Shown here: piece after piece, positions 35,545 through 44,380 of the stretch | Layout: each line of letters starts with the position of its first letter | Numbering within the stretch: position 1 is the first letter of the stretch | Source: Actinoallomurus purpureus | GTDB lineage: Bacteria > Actinomycetota > Actinomycetes > Streptosporangiales > Streptosporangiaceae | Reading direction: 5' to 3' | DNA length: 64,000 nucleotides | NCBI RefSeq assembly: GCF_024055795.1 | Contig: NZ_JAMXMY010000028.1 | Span: 1-64,000 of the forward strand | Notes under the pieces: generated by a model | Databases searched by the model: none | What the model saw: the letters and a program-made list of their open reading frames with translations, nothing else | Told to the model about the DNA's origin: nothing | Program-made: the position numbers and the translations under genes

Positions 35545-36630
35545 ATGGTCCGGCTCACCAGGGCGCAGACCCGGGAGCGCAACCGCGCCCAGGTCCTCGC
35601 CGCCGCACGGCGGGAGTTCGCCGAGCGGGGATACCGCGACGCCAAGGTCGACCACATCGCCGAGCGCGCCGGCCTGACGCGGGGCGCGGTCTACTCCAAC
35701 TTCCCCGGGAAGCGAGCCCTGTACTTCTCGGTCCTCGCCGAGGACGCCGAGCGGCCGGCCACGCCTGCCGCTCCGGCGACGGCGGAGACCTCGCGGGAGT
35801 CGCTCGGGGCGTTCGCCCGGGCCTGGATCGACCGGCTGCCCCTCGCCACCGACGTGGAGGACGACCGGCGGATCGGCAGAGACGTGCTGCCCGAGATCCT
35901 CGCCGATGACACGATCCGTGAACCGTTCGCGCAGCTGATGAAGCTCGACGCGATCCTGCTCGGGCTGGCCCTGGAGCGGTTGCGACCGGCCGGCCCCCCG
36001 CCCGCCCGTCTCGTACGGGTCGCGGAGGCGGCGCTCACGATCCTGCACGGCGCGAGCCAGATGACCGCCGCCGCGCCCGGCCTCCTGGAACCCTTCGACC
36101 TGGTCACCGTCTGCGAGGGCCTGGCCGACCTCGATCTGGGCGGAGGATGGCCGCCGGTGCCGCCGGTCCCGTCGGCGCGGCCCGCCGACGATCCGTGGGA
36201 CCCGCCCGACGCGGTGGACGCGCTACGCGGCGAGCCGGTCCTGCTCACCGGTGACGGGGTCGTCGCGATCCTTGGCCTGCACCGGCTCGAGGCCGCGGAG
36301 GAGGCCGTACGCGCCGCCCCGCCGAGCGCCGAGGTCACCGCCGTCGTGGTCACCGGTGACCCCGGTGAGCTCGCGCCGCTGGCCAGGCTGGTCGTCGCCG
36401 ACGTGTGCGGCTGCCTGCGCCGGGCGTTCCCGGCGTCGGCCTGGCCGGGCCTGCGGGTCGTGCACGACCCCGGAGGCGTCCTGGCCGCGGCCGCGGGTGT
36501 ACCCGCCGTGAGCGACACGACCGAGACGGCCGTCCGCATCCACGGCGGCCGGATCGTCGCCCGCGCCGACGGCCGAGGCGCGTGCCACGCCGCCGCACGC
36601 GAGGGAACACCATCGGCTCGGCGGCCCTGA
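35545..36630 (+). CDS. TetR regulator with C-terminal redoxin-like extension
   Basis: 361 residues, about 160 longer than a normal TetR. The N-terminal HTH is VLAAARREFAERGYRDAKVDHIAERAGLTRGAVYSNF, followed by a TetR ligand domain to about residue 200. The remainder (DVCGCLRRAFPASAWPGLRVVHDPGGVLAAAAGVPAV to VRIHGGRIVARADG) has the order of strands and a Cys-containing helix seen in peroxiredoxin-like domains. One could infer a redox or bacterioferritin-comigratory-type sensor; the domain call is tentative. The SD is GGGGGGA. The divergent neighbour is the ClpX paralogue, its likely target. Confidence 0.8.
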   Translation: MVRLTRAQTRERNRAQVLAAARREFAERGYRDAKVDHIAERAGLTRGAVYSNFPGKRALYFSVLAEDAERPATPAAPATAETSRESLGAFARAWIDRLPLATDVEDDRRIGRDVLPEILADDTIREPFAQLMKLDAILLGLALERLRPAGPPPARLVRVAEAALTILHGASQMTAAAPGLLEPFDLVTVCEGLADLDLGGGWPPVPPVPSARPADDPWDPPDAVDALRGEPVLLTGDGVVAILGLHRLEAAEEAVRAAPPSAEVTAVVVTGDPGELAPLARLVVADVCGCLRRAFPASAWPGLRVVHDPGGVLAAAAGVPAVSDTTETAVRIHGGRIVARADGRGACHAAAREGTPSARRP

Positions 36631-36720
36631 CGACGGACCGGGACGCGTGGACGCCGTCGGGTTGCCGGGCCTGAGGACCGGTCGGTGCACATGACCGGGC
36701 AGGATCGGGCCATGCGCGAT

Positions 36721-36791
36721 TTGACTTCCTCCCCCTTCTGAAGAAAGGGGGATTCCCATCGGCCTTGTGGCCGATCCGGCCTTTAGGCCGG
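36721..36791 (-). ncRNA. predicted omega RNA scaffold of copy B
   Basis: Mirror image of the copy C scaffold: hairpins at 36776-36791, 36758-36775 and 36731-36751 (minus strand), ending GAGGAAGTCAA. The guide would start at 36720 and read ATCGCGCATGGCCCGATCCT on the minus strand. Function is inferred from known TnpB systems. Confidence 0.5.
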
Positions 36792-38000
36792 GCGCCTCAC
36801 GGCGCGGGTTTCCTGTTTCAGCGCCGGCTGCGGAAGGGAGGACCCTTGCCGTCTGACACCAGCTCCACAGGCATCACCAGGGGTTTGCCTGGCTACGGCT
36901 CGACCAGCCGCAACGATGTTCTTGGCCGCGTTGATGTCCCGGTCATGCCGGGTGCGGCAGCCCGGACACGTCCAGTGCCGGGTGGAAAGGCTCAGCTTGG
37001 CGAGCAGGTGCCCACAAGCCGAGCAGGTCTTGGAAGACGGATACCAGCGATCGATCACCACGAGCGTGCGCCCGGTCCGTTCGGCCTTGTACTCCAGCTG
37101 CCGCCGGAACTCCCCCCACCCCGCATCGGAGATCACCCGCGCCAGCTTCCGGTTCTTCACCATGTTTTTGACCGCGAGGTCTTCGATCACGATGACATCC
37201 GCTCTGCGCACCAGGTTGGCGCTGACGCGGTGCAGGAAGTCGGCGCGGGCGTTACGGACCTTGCGGTGAGCGCGGGCCACCTTGGCCTTGGCCTTGCGCC
37301 GGTTGGCGCTCCCGCGCTCGCGGCGGGCCATGCGCCGCTGGTAGCGGGCGAGGTTGCGGGCCTTGCGCTCCAGATGGCGGGGGTTGGCGATGCGTTCCCC
37401 GTCGGAGGTGACCGCGAAGTCCTTGATCCCCAGATCGACGCCGATGGCGTGCCCGGCCTCGTCCATGGGGTCGGGGGCGTCGGCATCGACGGCGAAGGTC
37501 ACGTACCAGCGGCCGTCCGGGTCGCGGGAGATGACGACCATGGTGGGGTCGAGCGTGGCGGGGTCGACGTCCTCGAAAGACCATACGAACCTCAGCGGCG
37601 TGGTGGTCTTGGCCATGGACAACTCGCCGTTCTTCATACGGAACGCCGAGCGGGTGTAGTGCGCGGTCTGCCGGGAGTTGCGGTTCTTAAAACGCGGATA
37701 CTTCGCACGGCCGGCGAAGAAGTTCGCGAACGCCGCGTGCTGGTGCCGCAGCGTCTGCTGCAACGGAACCGACGACACCTCCGACAGAAACGCCAGGTCC
37801 TCGGTCTTCTTCCATCCGGTCAACGCGGCGTCGGTCTGCTTGTAGGAGGTCTTCTCGCCCCGCTGGTGGTAGGCCGTGTGGCGTTCGGTGAGGGTTTTGT
37901 TCCACACCAGGCGCACACACCCGAACGTGCGGCTGAAAACCGCCGCTTGTTCGGGGCCGGGGTAGGCCCGGCACTTGTACGCCGTCCGCATGACCGACAC
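36783..38000 (-). CDS. tnpB: TnpB RNA-guided nuclease, copy B
   Basis: 405 residues (from the GTG/ATG region at 38000; ATG at 37991 is the alternative). It has an N-terminal OrfB HTH (SRTFGCVRLVWNKTLTER), and RuvC-like catalytic residues Asp189 in GVDLGIKDF, Glu273 in VIEDLAV and Asp355 in RHDRDINAAKN are all present. The C4 zinc finger CSACG...CPGC is intact. The basic linker ARYQRRMARRERGSANRRKAKAK between RuvC-I and RuvC-II is full length. This copy looks catalytically complete. TnpB proteins cut DNA next to a TAM using the omega RNA. Confidence 0.92.
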   Translation of the reverse strand: MSVMRTAYKCRAYPGPEQAAVFSRTFGCVRLVWNKTLTERHTAYHQRGEKTSYKQTDAALTGWKKTEDLAFLSEVSSVPLQQTLRHQHAAFANFFAGRAKYPRFKNRNSRQTAHYTRSAFRMKNGELSMAKTTTPLRFVWSFEDVDPATLDPTMVVISRDPDGRWYVTFAVDADAPDPMDEAGHAIGVDLGIKDFAVTSDGERIANPRHLERKARNLARYQRRMARRERGSANRRKAKAKVARAHRKVRNARADFLHRVSANLVRRADVIVIEDLAVKNMVKNRKLARVISDAGWGEFRRQLEYKAERTGRTLVVIDRWYPSSKTCSACGHLLAKLSLSTRHWTCPGCRTRHDRDINAAKNIVAAGRAVARQTPGDACGAGVRRQGSSLPQPALKQETRAVRRPA

Positions 38001-38136
38001 CTTACAACTGTCACGCTCACATGTAAGTCGAATGACCGGATGTCGGCGGACTCCGTTCTCAGGCCGTCCCGGCTCCGCCGGGCCGCTCCTGACGGAGTCC
38101 GGAATCCTCCCCGGCCTGAAGGCCAGGGCATCCTCC

Positions 38137-38142
38137 GGAGGA
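38137..38142 (+). promoter_or_regulatory. Shine-Dalgarno supplied by the IS left end
   Basis: GGAGGA is the outermost six bases of copy B's left-end palindrome. It lies four bases upstream of the GTG start of the kinase gene at 38147. The element boundary at 38142 means the native leader of that gene has been displaced or replaced. Confidence 0.7.
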
Positions 38143-38146
38143 CAAG

Positions 38147-38734
38147 GTGAACCCGGCGGATGTGTGGATCGTCGCGGGCCCTCCCGCGAGCGGCAAGTCG
38201 ACGGTGGCGCGGCTGCTGCTCGACCGGCTACGGCCCGTACCCGCCCTGCTCGACAAGGACACGATGTACGGGCCGTTCGTCGCCGCGACGCTGCGGGCGG
38301 CGGGGCGGCCGGACGGCGAGCGCGAGGGACCCTGGTACGACGAGTACGTCAAGGACCATGAGTATGCCGGGATGACGGCGACGGCGCGGGAGATCCGGGC
38401 ACACGGCTGCCCGGTGCTGCTGAGCGGACCGTTCACCGGCCAGGTCCACGACGCCGGGCGCTGGCAGGCCTGGATCGAGGAGCTCGGCGGGTCGCCCGTC
38501 CACCTGGTCTGGATCCGCTCCGACGCCGACACGCTACGCGCCCGGCTGCTGAGCCGGGGCCTGGAGCGGGACGCCGGCAAGCTCGAGCGCTTCGAACGCT
38601 TCCTCGCCGGCGTACGGGCCGACGAACCGCCGGTCGTGCCGCACGCCGCCCTCGACAACCGGGCCACGGCCCCGCCGCTGGCCGACCAGGTCGACGAGGC
38701 GTTCTTCAGCGGTGGAACAGTTCGCGGAGGTTGA
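38147..38734 (+). CDS. P-loop NTPase, zeta-toxin/kinase-like AAA protein
   Basis: 195 residues. Walker [16 protein letters not shown] is close to the N-terminus, as in small-molecule kinases and zeta-like phosphotransferases. [11 protein letters not shown] and the later [23 protein letters not shown] give the nucleoside-kinase-type Asp and lid arginines. The substrate is unknown. It starts four bases after the left end of IS copy B. Its 3' end overlaps the convergent membrane protein gene by 29 bp. Confidence 0.78.
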   Translation: MNPADVWIVAGPPASGKSTVARLLLDRLRPVPALLDKDTMYGPFVAATLRAAGRPDGEREGPWYDEYVKDHEYAGMTATAREIRAHGCPVLLSGPFTGQVHDAGRWQAWIEELGGSPVHLVWIRSDADTLRARLLSRGLERDAGKLERFERFLAGVRADEPPVVPHAALDNRATAPPLADQVDEAFFSGGTVRGG

Positions 38735-40505
38735 CGACGAGCAGCACCCCCGCGACCACCACCAACGGGACGAGCAGAACGTAGCGGCCGCCGTAGATCA
38801 CCGCCAGCCCCAGGCCGACGGCGACGGTCAGACCGGCGGCGAGCATCAGCAGCCCCATCGCGAAGGACAGGAGCTTGCGCCGGACCCACGCCTCCATGGT
38901 GACGAAGAGCAGCACGACGGAGCCGAAGAGGATCGCCACGGGCTCGTGCGGGATGACGAAGATGCCCACCAGCGCCAGCAGGAACAACGGCGTGGAGAGC
39001 GCGGCCCACGCGTGCAGGAACCTCGTGCGCGGCCCCCGGAACGGCGTGTACGGCAGGTGGGGTTCCCGCAGGTGCGCCTGCGCGGCCTCCGGGGCCGGAG
39101 GACGGGCCAGGGTCGCCTCGTGCGCGGTGCGCTCCTCCGCCGACTCGGTGCGGTCGCGGACGAGCAGGGCCAGGGCGGCCTCGGCCTTGACCACCTCGGC
39201 GGCCCGCCGGCGGGCGAGGTTCCTGGTGTTGCGGTGCCCGGCCAGGGACGCCGCCGTCGTACGGAGCCGGCGCAGCTCCTCGCGGCTGCGCTCGATCGCG
39301 GCGTCGGCGGACTTGATCTCCTCGTCCAGGGCGGCGATCCGCGCCCGCAGGTCCCGCCGCTCCTCCTCGGGGCTCGGCGGGATCTTCTGCAGCCCGGCCC
39401 AGCCCAGCGGGTCGGCCCACAGGGTCCGCACACGTCCGTCCCGCTCGTAGCGCGGCCCGGCGGGGGCGCGCTCGCCACCCACCCAGTCGCGGGTGTCCCG
39501 TCCCCAGAGCCCGCGAAAGCCCCGTACCCAGGGCGTCTCGTCGGAGATGGGGACCGGCCGCCACGTACGATCCCGGCCGGGGCCGATCCGCTCCCCGTCA
39601 CCCAAGGCGTAGTCGATGAAGGGGATGCCCACCCCGTAGTGCCGTTTCTCCCTCGACCAGGGGAAGGCCAGCGCCATGAGCCGCTGCACCCAGCGGACGT
39701 AGCGCCGCATCCGTACGGGGTTCACGGTGACGAGGTACTGGCCGGGCAGGAACGCGCCGGAGTGCGAACCGGCTCCGACGAAGACGACCGGATGCTCCCC
39801 GTCCTTGTGGAGGTCGGGGTCGTCCCAGCGGCGGCGCAGGTCGTCGCCGCTCTCGTCGTGCGCGGAGAGCGCCACCCAGGCGGGGCGCGGGCCGTCCTCG
39901 GTCTCGGCGAGGTAGACGGTGACCGACTCCCAGTCGCCCTCGTGGTCGTTGACCCCGGCGAACGTCGTCCGCCAGTCGTTCATCGCGTACAGGAACCAGT
40001 ACTGCAGCACGATGTAGCCGCCCTCGCGGACCACCCGGCCGTAGTAGGTCGCCCGGTCCCGGGTCAGGTGCCGCTCGCCGAGGTCGGCGGCCGCCGCCGC
40101 GACCCCGCCCGGCACCGAGCCGCGCAGGAACAGCGAGGCGCGCAGCAGCACGTCGAAGACCCGGCCGATCAGGCCGACCGCGGCCAGGCGGCCGGAGCGT
40201 GCGATGCGCGGCTTGGCACGGGCACGATGGGCGCGGACCTCGCGCCGGTCGAACGGCCGCTGCACGAGCAGCAGCGACAGCGCGGTGCCCGGGCGCTCGT
40301 CGGCCGTGGCGACCAGGCGTTCCGCCGTGAGCTCGCCCGCCTCGAGGAGCCGTTCCTCGCCCTGCCACAGGCTGCAGGAGCGGATGTAGTCCTCGGCGTC
40401 GACGGGGAAGAACCGCTCGCCCGTGGTGTAGGCCAGTACCGGTTCGTACCGCCGCAGCAGCCCCAGGTCGTGGTCGTGTCCAACGGCCTCGACTTCCTCT
40501 GTCAC
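38706..40505 (-). CDS. Vps62-like protein with coiled coil and C-terminal membrane segments
   Basis: About 599 residues from the GTG at 40505, which follows GGGGGAACC; an in-frame ATG at 40553 is possible. The centre carries a Vps62-related signature, [10 protein letters not shown]...[15 protein letters not shown] long charged coiled coil (about residues 375-470, rich in Glu, Arg and Ala) follows, then a linker and a cluster of four or so membrane segments to the end. The function of bacterial Vps62-like proteins is not established. The tail overlaps the kinase gene on the other strand. Confidence 0.72.
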   Translation of the reverse strand: MTEEVEAVGHDHDLGLLRRYEPVLAYTTGERFFPVDAEDYIRSCSLWQGEERLLEAGELTAERLVATADERPGTALSLLLVQRPFDRREVRAHRARAKPRIARSGRLAAVGLIGRVFDVLLRASLFLRGSVPGGVAAAAADLGERHLTRDRATYYGRVVREGGYIVLQYWFLYAMNDWRTTFAGVNDHEGDWESVTVYLAETEDGPRPAWVALSAHDESGDDLRRRWDDPDLHKDGEHPVVFVGAGSHSGAFLPGQYLVTVNPVRMRRYVRWVQRLMALAFPWSREKRHYGVGIPFIDYALGDGERIGPGRDRTWRPVPISDETPWVRGFRGLWGRDTRDWVGGERAPAGPRYERDGRVRTLWADPLGWAGLQKIPPSPEEERRDLRARIAALDEEIKSADAAIERSREELRRLRTTAASLAGHRNTRNLARRRAAEVVKAEAALALLVRDRTESAEERTAHEATLARPPAPEAAQAHLREPHLPYTPFRGPRTRFLHAWAALSTPLFLLALVGIFVIPHEPVAILFGSVVLLFVTMEAWVRRKLLSFAMGLLMLAAGLTVAVGLGLAVIYGGRYVLLVPLVVVAGVLLVVNLRELFHR

Positions 40506-40639
40506 CGGTTCCCCCCATGTGACGACGACTCCGCCAGTTATACCGGGCCACATCCGCGCAAAGCGCGGGGCATGGACGCGCTTGAAAGGTTTCTTGCCGG
40601 GTAATCCGTAGGCGCCCGAGAGTTCAGGAGCTGATTTCC

Positions 40640-41371
40640 ATGACCGGGATGCTTCGAGTACCTCGCAGCAGGGGTGCCCTCAGCGGTGTGATCCTCGTGC
40701 TGCTCGGACTGTGGGGTGGGTTGGCCGCGGTGGCCGGCCCGTACTTCCACTTCGCGTTCGCTCCGGACAAGGCGTGGTCGTTCACGTCGGGGCGTGTCTG
40801 GCTGGAGATCCTGCCGGCCTGTGCCCTGCTGGTGGGTGGTCTGATCCTGCTGGTGAGCGCCAACCGGGCGACGGCGGCCGCCGGGGCGTGGATCGCCGCG
40901 CTCGGCGGGGCCTGGTTCATCGTCGGCGGTCCGCTCAGCCTGCTGTGGTCCGCCACCGACCGGCTCGGCCCGCCCGTCGGCGGGACGACGCGCCAGGTGG
41001 CCGAGCAGCTGGCGCTGTTGTCCGGACTGGGTGTCGTCGCGGTGTTCTTCGCCGCGGTGGCTCTGGGCCGTCTGGCGGTCGTCGGTGTCAAGGACGCGCG
41101 CCTCGCCGAGCGTGAGGCGGCGTACGTCAAGGAGGCTCCGACGGCGGAGGAGCCTCGGCCGGTGCGTGAGGACCGGCCCGGCCCGATCCAGGCGACGCAG
41201 CCCTTCCCGCGCCGTGCCGGGCGGGCCCCCGTGACCCCGCCCGAGCACGAGGTGCCCCCGCCGGCCGAGCGCACCGTGCCCCGGGCGGCCGAGCCGACGG
41301 ATCGCCGGGTCGCCGGCGGTCCCGCCCAGGAGGACACCCGCACCTTCCGGCGGCCGGGCGAAGGGGCCTGA
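40640..41371 (+). CDS. hypothetical four-TM membrane protein with Pro-rich tail
   Basis: 243 residues. Four hydrophobic segments lie between residues 12 and 150 (for example GVILVLLGLWGGLAAVAG and ACALLVGGLILLVS). They are followed by a long cytoplasmic tail rich in Pro, Glu and Arg without recognised domains. The ATG follows AGGAGCTGATTTCC. I do not recognise the family. It precedes the PPTase gene by 47 bp and could be cotranscribed with it. Confidence 0.65.
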   Translation: MTGMLRVPRSRGALSGVILVLLGLWGGLAAVAGPYFHFAFAPDKAWSFTSGRVWLEILPACALLVGGLILLVSANRATAAAGAWIAALGGAWFIVGGPLSLLWSATDRLGPPVGGTTRQVAEQLALLSGLGVVAVFFAAVALGRLAVVGVKDARLAEREAAYVKEAPTAEEPRPVREDRPGPIQATQPFPRRAGRAPVTPPEHEVPPPAERTVPRAAEPTDRRVAGGPAQEDTRTFRRPGEGA

Positions 41372-41418
41372 CCCGCGATCGTCCGCCGGGCGGGGTCGGC
41401 TCTGCGATCATCGAGAGC

Positions 41419-42138
41419 ATGGACCTCCCCGGCGGGACGTGTCATGTCTGGTGGGCGCCGCGATCCGCGGCCTCGGAGCGGCTGACGGCCGTGCTCAGCC
41501 CGGCGGAGCGGGAGCGGCGGCTGCGCTTCGTCCGTGAGGAGGACCGCGACCGTTACCTCGTTGCGCACGCGCTGACCAGGATCGTGCTGGGCGCTGTGAG
41601 CGGGACTCCTCCGGAAGAGCTGGCGTTCGACGTGACGTGCGCGCGGTGCGGCGGACCCCACGGCAAGCCTCGGCTGCCCGAGGGCGGTCTGGAGTTCTCC
41701 ATCTCCCACTCGGGCGACCGGATCGCGCTGGCGGTCGCCCCCGGCACCCCCGTCGGCGTCGACGTCGAGCGCCTGATCGAGTCCCGCGACCTGGACGGGC
41801 TCGCGGCGGCGGTGCTGGCGGACGGGGAGGGCCTCGGGCCGGACGGTACGGACCGGGCGGCGGCGCTGACCACGTACTGGACCCGCAAGGAGGCCGTGCT
41901 GAAGACCACCGGAGACGGCCTGTCCGTCGCTCCCCGCACCCTGACCGTCAGCGCCCCCGGCCGGCCGCCGGCCCTGTTGTCCTGGCCGGACGGCCCCCAC
42001 GTTCACCTGTACGACCTGCGGCCCGGCCCCGGCCACCTCGCCTGCCTCGGCTCCCTGGCCCCGGTCCGGGTGGTCGAGAAGGACGGAACGGAACTGCTCG
42101 CCCGCGCCGCCGTACCGCAGGAGGATCAAGCGTCGTAA
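41419..42138 (+). CDS. Sfp-type 4'-phosphopantetheinyl transferase
   Basis: 239 residues, the normal length for the Sfp group. Motifs are HGKPRLPEGGLEFSISHSGDRIALAVA, VGVDVE (metal-binding Asp-x-Glu) and WTRKEAVLKTTGDGL. It transfers phosphopantetheine from CoA to carrier proteins of polyketide, peptide or fatty-acid synthases. No carrier-protein synthase is in the window, so it probably serves clusters elsewhere. The stop overlaps the end of the convergent WYL regulator by 13 bp. Confidence 0.9.
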   Translation: MDLPGGTCHVWWAPRSAASERLTAVLSPAERERRLRFVREEDRDRYLVAHALTRIVLGAVSGTPPEELAFDVTCARCGGPHGKPRLPEGGLEFSISHSGDRIALAVAPGTPVGVDVERLIESRDLDGLAAAVLADGEGLGPDGTDRAAALTTYWTRKEAVLKTTGDGLSVAPRTLTVSAPGRPPALLSWPDGPHVHLYDLRPGPGHLACLGSLAPVRVVEKDGTELLARAAVPQEDQAS

Positions 42139-43100
42139 CGGTCGAGGATGGCGCGCGCGGACGCGACGATGCGCTCGCGGAGCTCCACGGGCTCCAGCAC
42201 CTCGGCGTCGCGGCCGAACTTCAGCAACTCGACGTGGGCGTGGCGTACGGACTCGATGGGGATGACCGTGCGCACCCAGCCGTCCTCGTCCGGCGGTCCG
42301 GCGTTCCGCTGGGCGGCGCGGATGACCTCGGGCGTGAGCAGGTGGCGAAGGGTCCGCATGCCGTCCGGAGAGAACCGGACGACCGCCTCGCCGGTGAACA
42401 TCGAGCCGCGGAACCGCTCGAGGTAGGACTGCCAGAACTCGGCGAGATCGAAGTCCGCGGGCCGCTCGAACTCCTCCTCCAGCATCTGCAGCGTGAGGAT
42501 CCGGTTCACTCGGTAGGTGCGCTCGCCGCCGTCCGTGTGGCCGATGAGGTACCAGCTGCCCGCCTTGAGCACCAGGCCGAGCGGATCGATCGTACGGGTG
42601 ACGTCCGTGGGCGTCTTCCACCGGCGGTAGCGCATGTGGAGCCGGCGCTGCTTCCACACGGCGTCGGCGACCGTGCCCAGGTACGGCGTGGGCTCGCCGC
42701 CGTGGAACCAGCCGGGCACGTCGAGGTGGAAGCGCTCACGGATCCGTCCCGCGCGTTCGGCCAGCTGCCGGGGCAGCGCCGCCATGAGCTTCAGCTCGGC
42801 CGCGGCGAGGACCGTACCGAGGCCGAGTTCGGCGGCCGGGCCGGGCAGGCCGGTGAGGAACAACGAATCCGCCTCCTCCGCGGTCAGTCCCGTGAGGCGG
42901 GTCCGGTAGCCGTCCAGCAACTGATATCCGCCGGCCGGGCCGCGGTCGGCGTACACCGGCACACCCGCCGCCGACAGGGACTCGACGTCCCGGTAGATGG
43001 TGCGCAGGGAGACCTCCAGCTCGTCCGCCAGTTCCTGGGCGGTCATACGGCCCCGCGACTGCAGCAACAGCAGGAGGGACACCAGGCGGCTCGCGCGCAT
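42126..43100 (-). CDS. YafY-type HTH/WYL-domain transcriptional regulator
   Basis: 324 residues. N-terminal HTH (MRASRLVSLLLLLQSRGRMTAQELADELEVSLRTIYRDVE), a middle region, then the WYL domain with GSWYLIGHTDGG and the C-terminal WCX domain. WYL proteins sense a ligand (often nucleic acid or nucleotide) and control defence or DNA-damage genes; the target here is unknown. Start ATG at 43100 gives the canonical N-terminus. Upstream lies a pair of 19-bp direct repeats that could be its own operator. Confidence 0.9.
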   Translation of the reverse strand: MRASRLVSLLLLLQSRGRMTAQELADELEVSLRTIYRDVESLSAAGVPVYADRGPAGGYQLLDGYRTRLTGLTAEEADSLFLTGLPGPAAELGLGTVLAAAELKLMAALPRQLAERAGRIRERFHLDVPGWFHGGEPTPYLGTVADAVWKQRRLHMRYRRWKTPTDVTRTIDPLGLVLKAGSWYLIGHTDGGERTYRVNRILTLQMLEEEFERPADFDLAEFWQSYLERFRGSMFTGEAVVRFSPDGMRTLRHLLTPEVIRAAQRNAGPPDEDGWVRTVIPIESVRHAHVELLKFGRDAEVLEPVELRERIVASARAILDRYDA

Positions 43101-43185
43101 GCGCCCAGTCTGCCGCGCGCGAATGCCTCGGCCGACCGCCCAGGGCGCCGCCGACCATCGCCCGCCCGGCACGACCGCCCAGAGA

Positions 43186-43274
43186 GCGGCCGACCACGAC
43201 CGTCACCGCGGGGACCAAGCGCCGCCCACGACCGTGCCGGCGTGACGGTGCGGGGGCGGCCGACCACGATCGTC
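43186..43274. repeat. pair of 19-bp direct repeats upstream of the WYL gene
   Basis: GCGGCCGACCACGACCGTC at 43186-43204 recurs at 43256-43274 with one change (T for C), 70 bp apart. Shorter related pieces (CCGACCATCG, CACGACCG) lie between and to the left. The set occupies most of the 195 bp between the WYL start and the oxidoreductase stop. Confidence 0.65.
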
Positions 43275-43295
43275 CCGGCCGACAGCCGGGACGGC

Positions 43296-44204
43296 TCAGA
43301 TGACGATGACCGTCTTTCCGCGGGCCCGCCCTTCCCTGCTGCGGGCGAGGGCGTCCGGTGCCTGGGGCAACGTCACGGTGTCCCCGATGAGCACGCGGAG
43401 GTGGCCGGCGTCGATCTCCCGGGCGAGGCGTTCGAGCCGGTCGGCGCCCGCCTCGTTGAGGAAGTTGGCCGCGTCGACGCCGGGGAGCCCCTCCTCGGGG
43501 ACCGCGAACACCGGGCTGAGGACCGTACCTCCGGGGCTGACGGCCGACAGCAGCCCGCGCAGTCCCCGGGTGTCGCTGACGAGGTCGATCACGGCGTCGA
43601 CGGGTGCGGCGAGCCGGTCGGCGATGGGACCGGCGCTGTGGTCGACGATCTCGGCCGCGCCCAGCGCCCGCATCAGGTCGGCCTTGTCCGCGGTGGCGGT
43701 GGCGACGACCGTGATCCCACGGGCGGCGGCCAGCTGCGTGGCGAACGTGCCAACGCCTCCGGTCGCCCCGACGATCAGCAACCGGCGGGCGTCGCCGACG
43801 CGGTCGACGAGGTTGAGCGCCGTCGTCCCGGCGGTCGGCACGGCCGCCGCCTCGCTCAGCGCGATCGTCCGTGGCGGGGGCGCGACGGTGTCGACCGGCG
43901 CGACGGCCCGTTCGGCGTACGACCCGAGGCCGCGCCGGGGGTCGCCGAACTGGCCGAAGACCGGATCACCGGGCTGGAAGCCGGTGACGCCCGGTCCCAC
44001 CCGTTCGACGATGCCCGCCCCGTCGGTTCCGACGACCAGGGGGAACACCGTGCCCGGGACGGCACCGTCGATGACCTTCCAGTCGAACGGGTTCAGCCCG
44101 GCGGCGTTCATCCGGACAAGGACCTCACCCTGGCCCGGCTCGGGCACCGGCTGATCGGTCAGCTCCGGCTCCGCCCCGATATCGGACACTGTGACAGCTC
44201 GCAT
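43296..44204 (-). CDS. zinc-independent NADP-dependent quinone oxidoreductase (MDR family)
   Basis: 302 residues. An N-terminal GroES-like domain (VLVRMNAAGLNPFDWKVIDG, LVVGTDGAGIVERVG) is followed by a Rossmann domain with IVGATGGVGTFATQLA and VATATADKADLMRALGA. Zinc-ligand cysteines are absent, as in quinone reductase and enoyl reductase members. The start ATG at 44204 has GGGGGGACC upstream. It is divergent from the serine hydrolase gene with 176 bp between starts. Confidence 0.9.
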   Translation of the reverse strand: MRAVTVSDIGAEPELTDQPVPEPGQGEVLVRMNAAGLNPFDWKVIDGAVPGTVFPLVVGTDGAGIVERVGPGVTGFQPGDPVFGQFGDPRRGLGSYAERAVAPVDTVAPPPRTIALSEAAAVPTAGTTALNLVDRVGDARRLLIVGATGGVGTFATQLAAARGITVVATATADKADLMRALGAAEIVDHSAGPIADRLAAPVDAVIDLVSDTRGLRGLLSAVSPGGTVLSPVFAVPEEGLPGVDAANFLNEAGADRLERLAREIDAGHLRVLIGDTVTLPQAPDALARSREGRARGKTVIVI

Positions 44205-44380
44205 AGGTCCCCCCGAAATCCACCATGCTGCATCGAGCACTACCCTGGGTAATCAAGGCTCATTCGTCGAGACGCTGGATGGGCGATCTTGCTCTCCACG
44301 GCGGATAGCCTTCAGGGGTCCGTGCCCCTGGCGTTCATTGGCAGGTTCGACAAGTGCGACCGACAGGCCGTGGAGTGACC

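Larger units (their letters stand above)
36721..38142 (-). mobile_element. TnpB-only IS605/IS1341-type element, copy B (1422 bp)
   Basis: Both ends are fixed by comparison with copy C. The left end is the palindrome TCCTCCGGAGGA (38131-38142 on this copy) and the right end is TCAA (36724-36721, read on the minus strand). The left flank reads CACCTTG outside the element. It contains one gene (tnpB), left-end hairpins around 38060-38140 and the right-end omega RNA hairpins. No TnpA. It is 21 bp longer than copy C, explained fully by an in-frame deletion in the TnpB of copy C. Confidence 0.9.
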
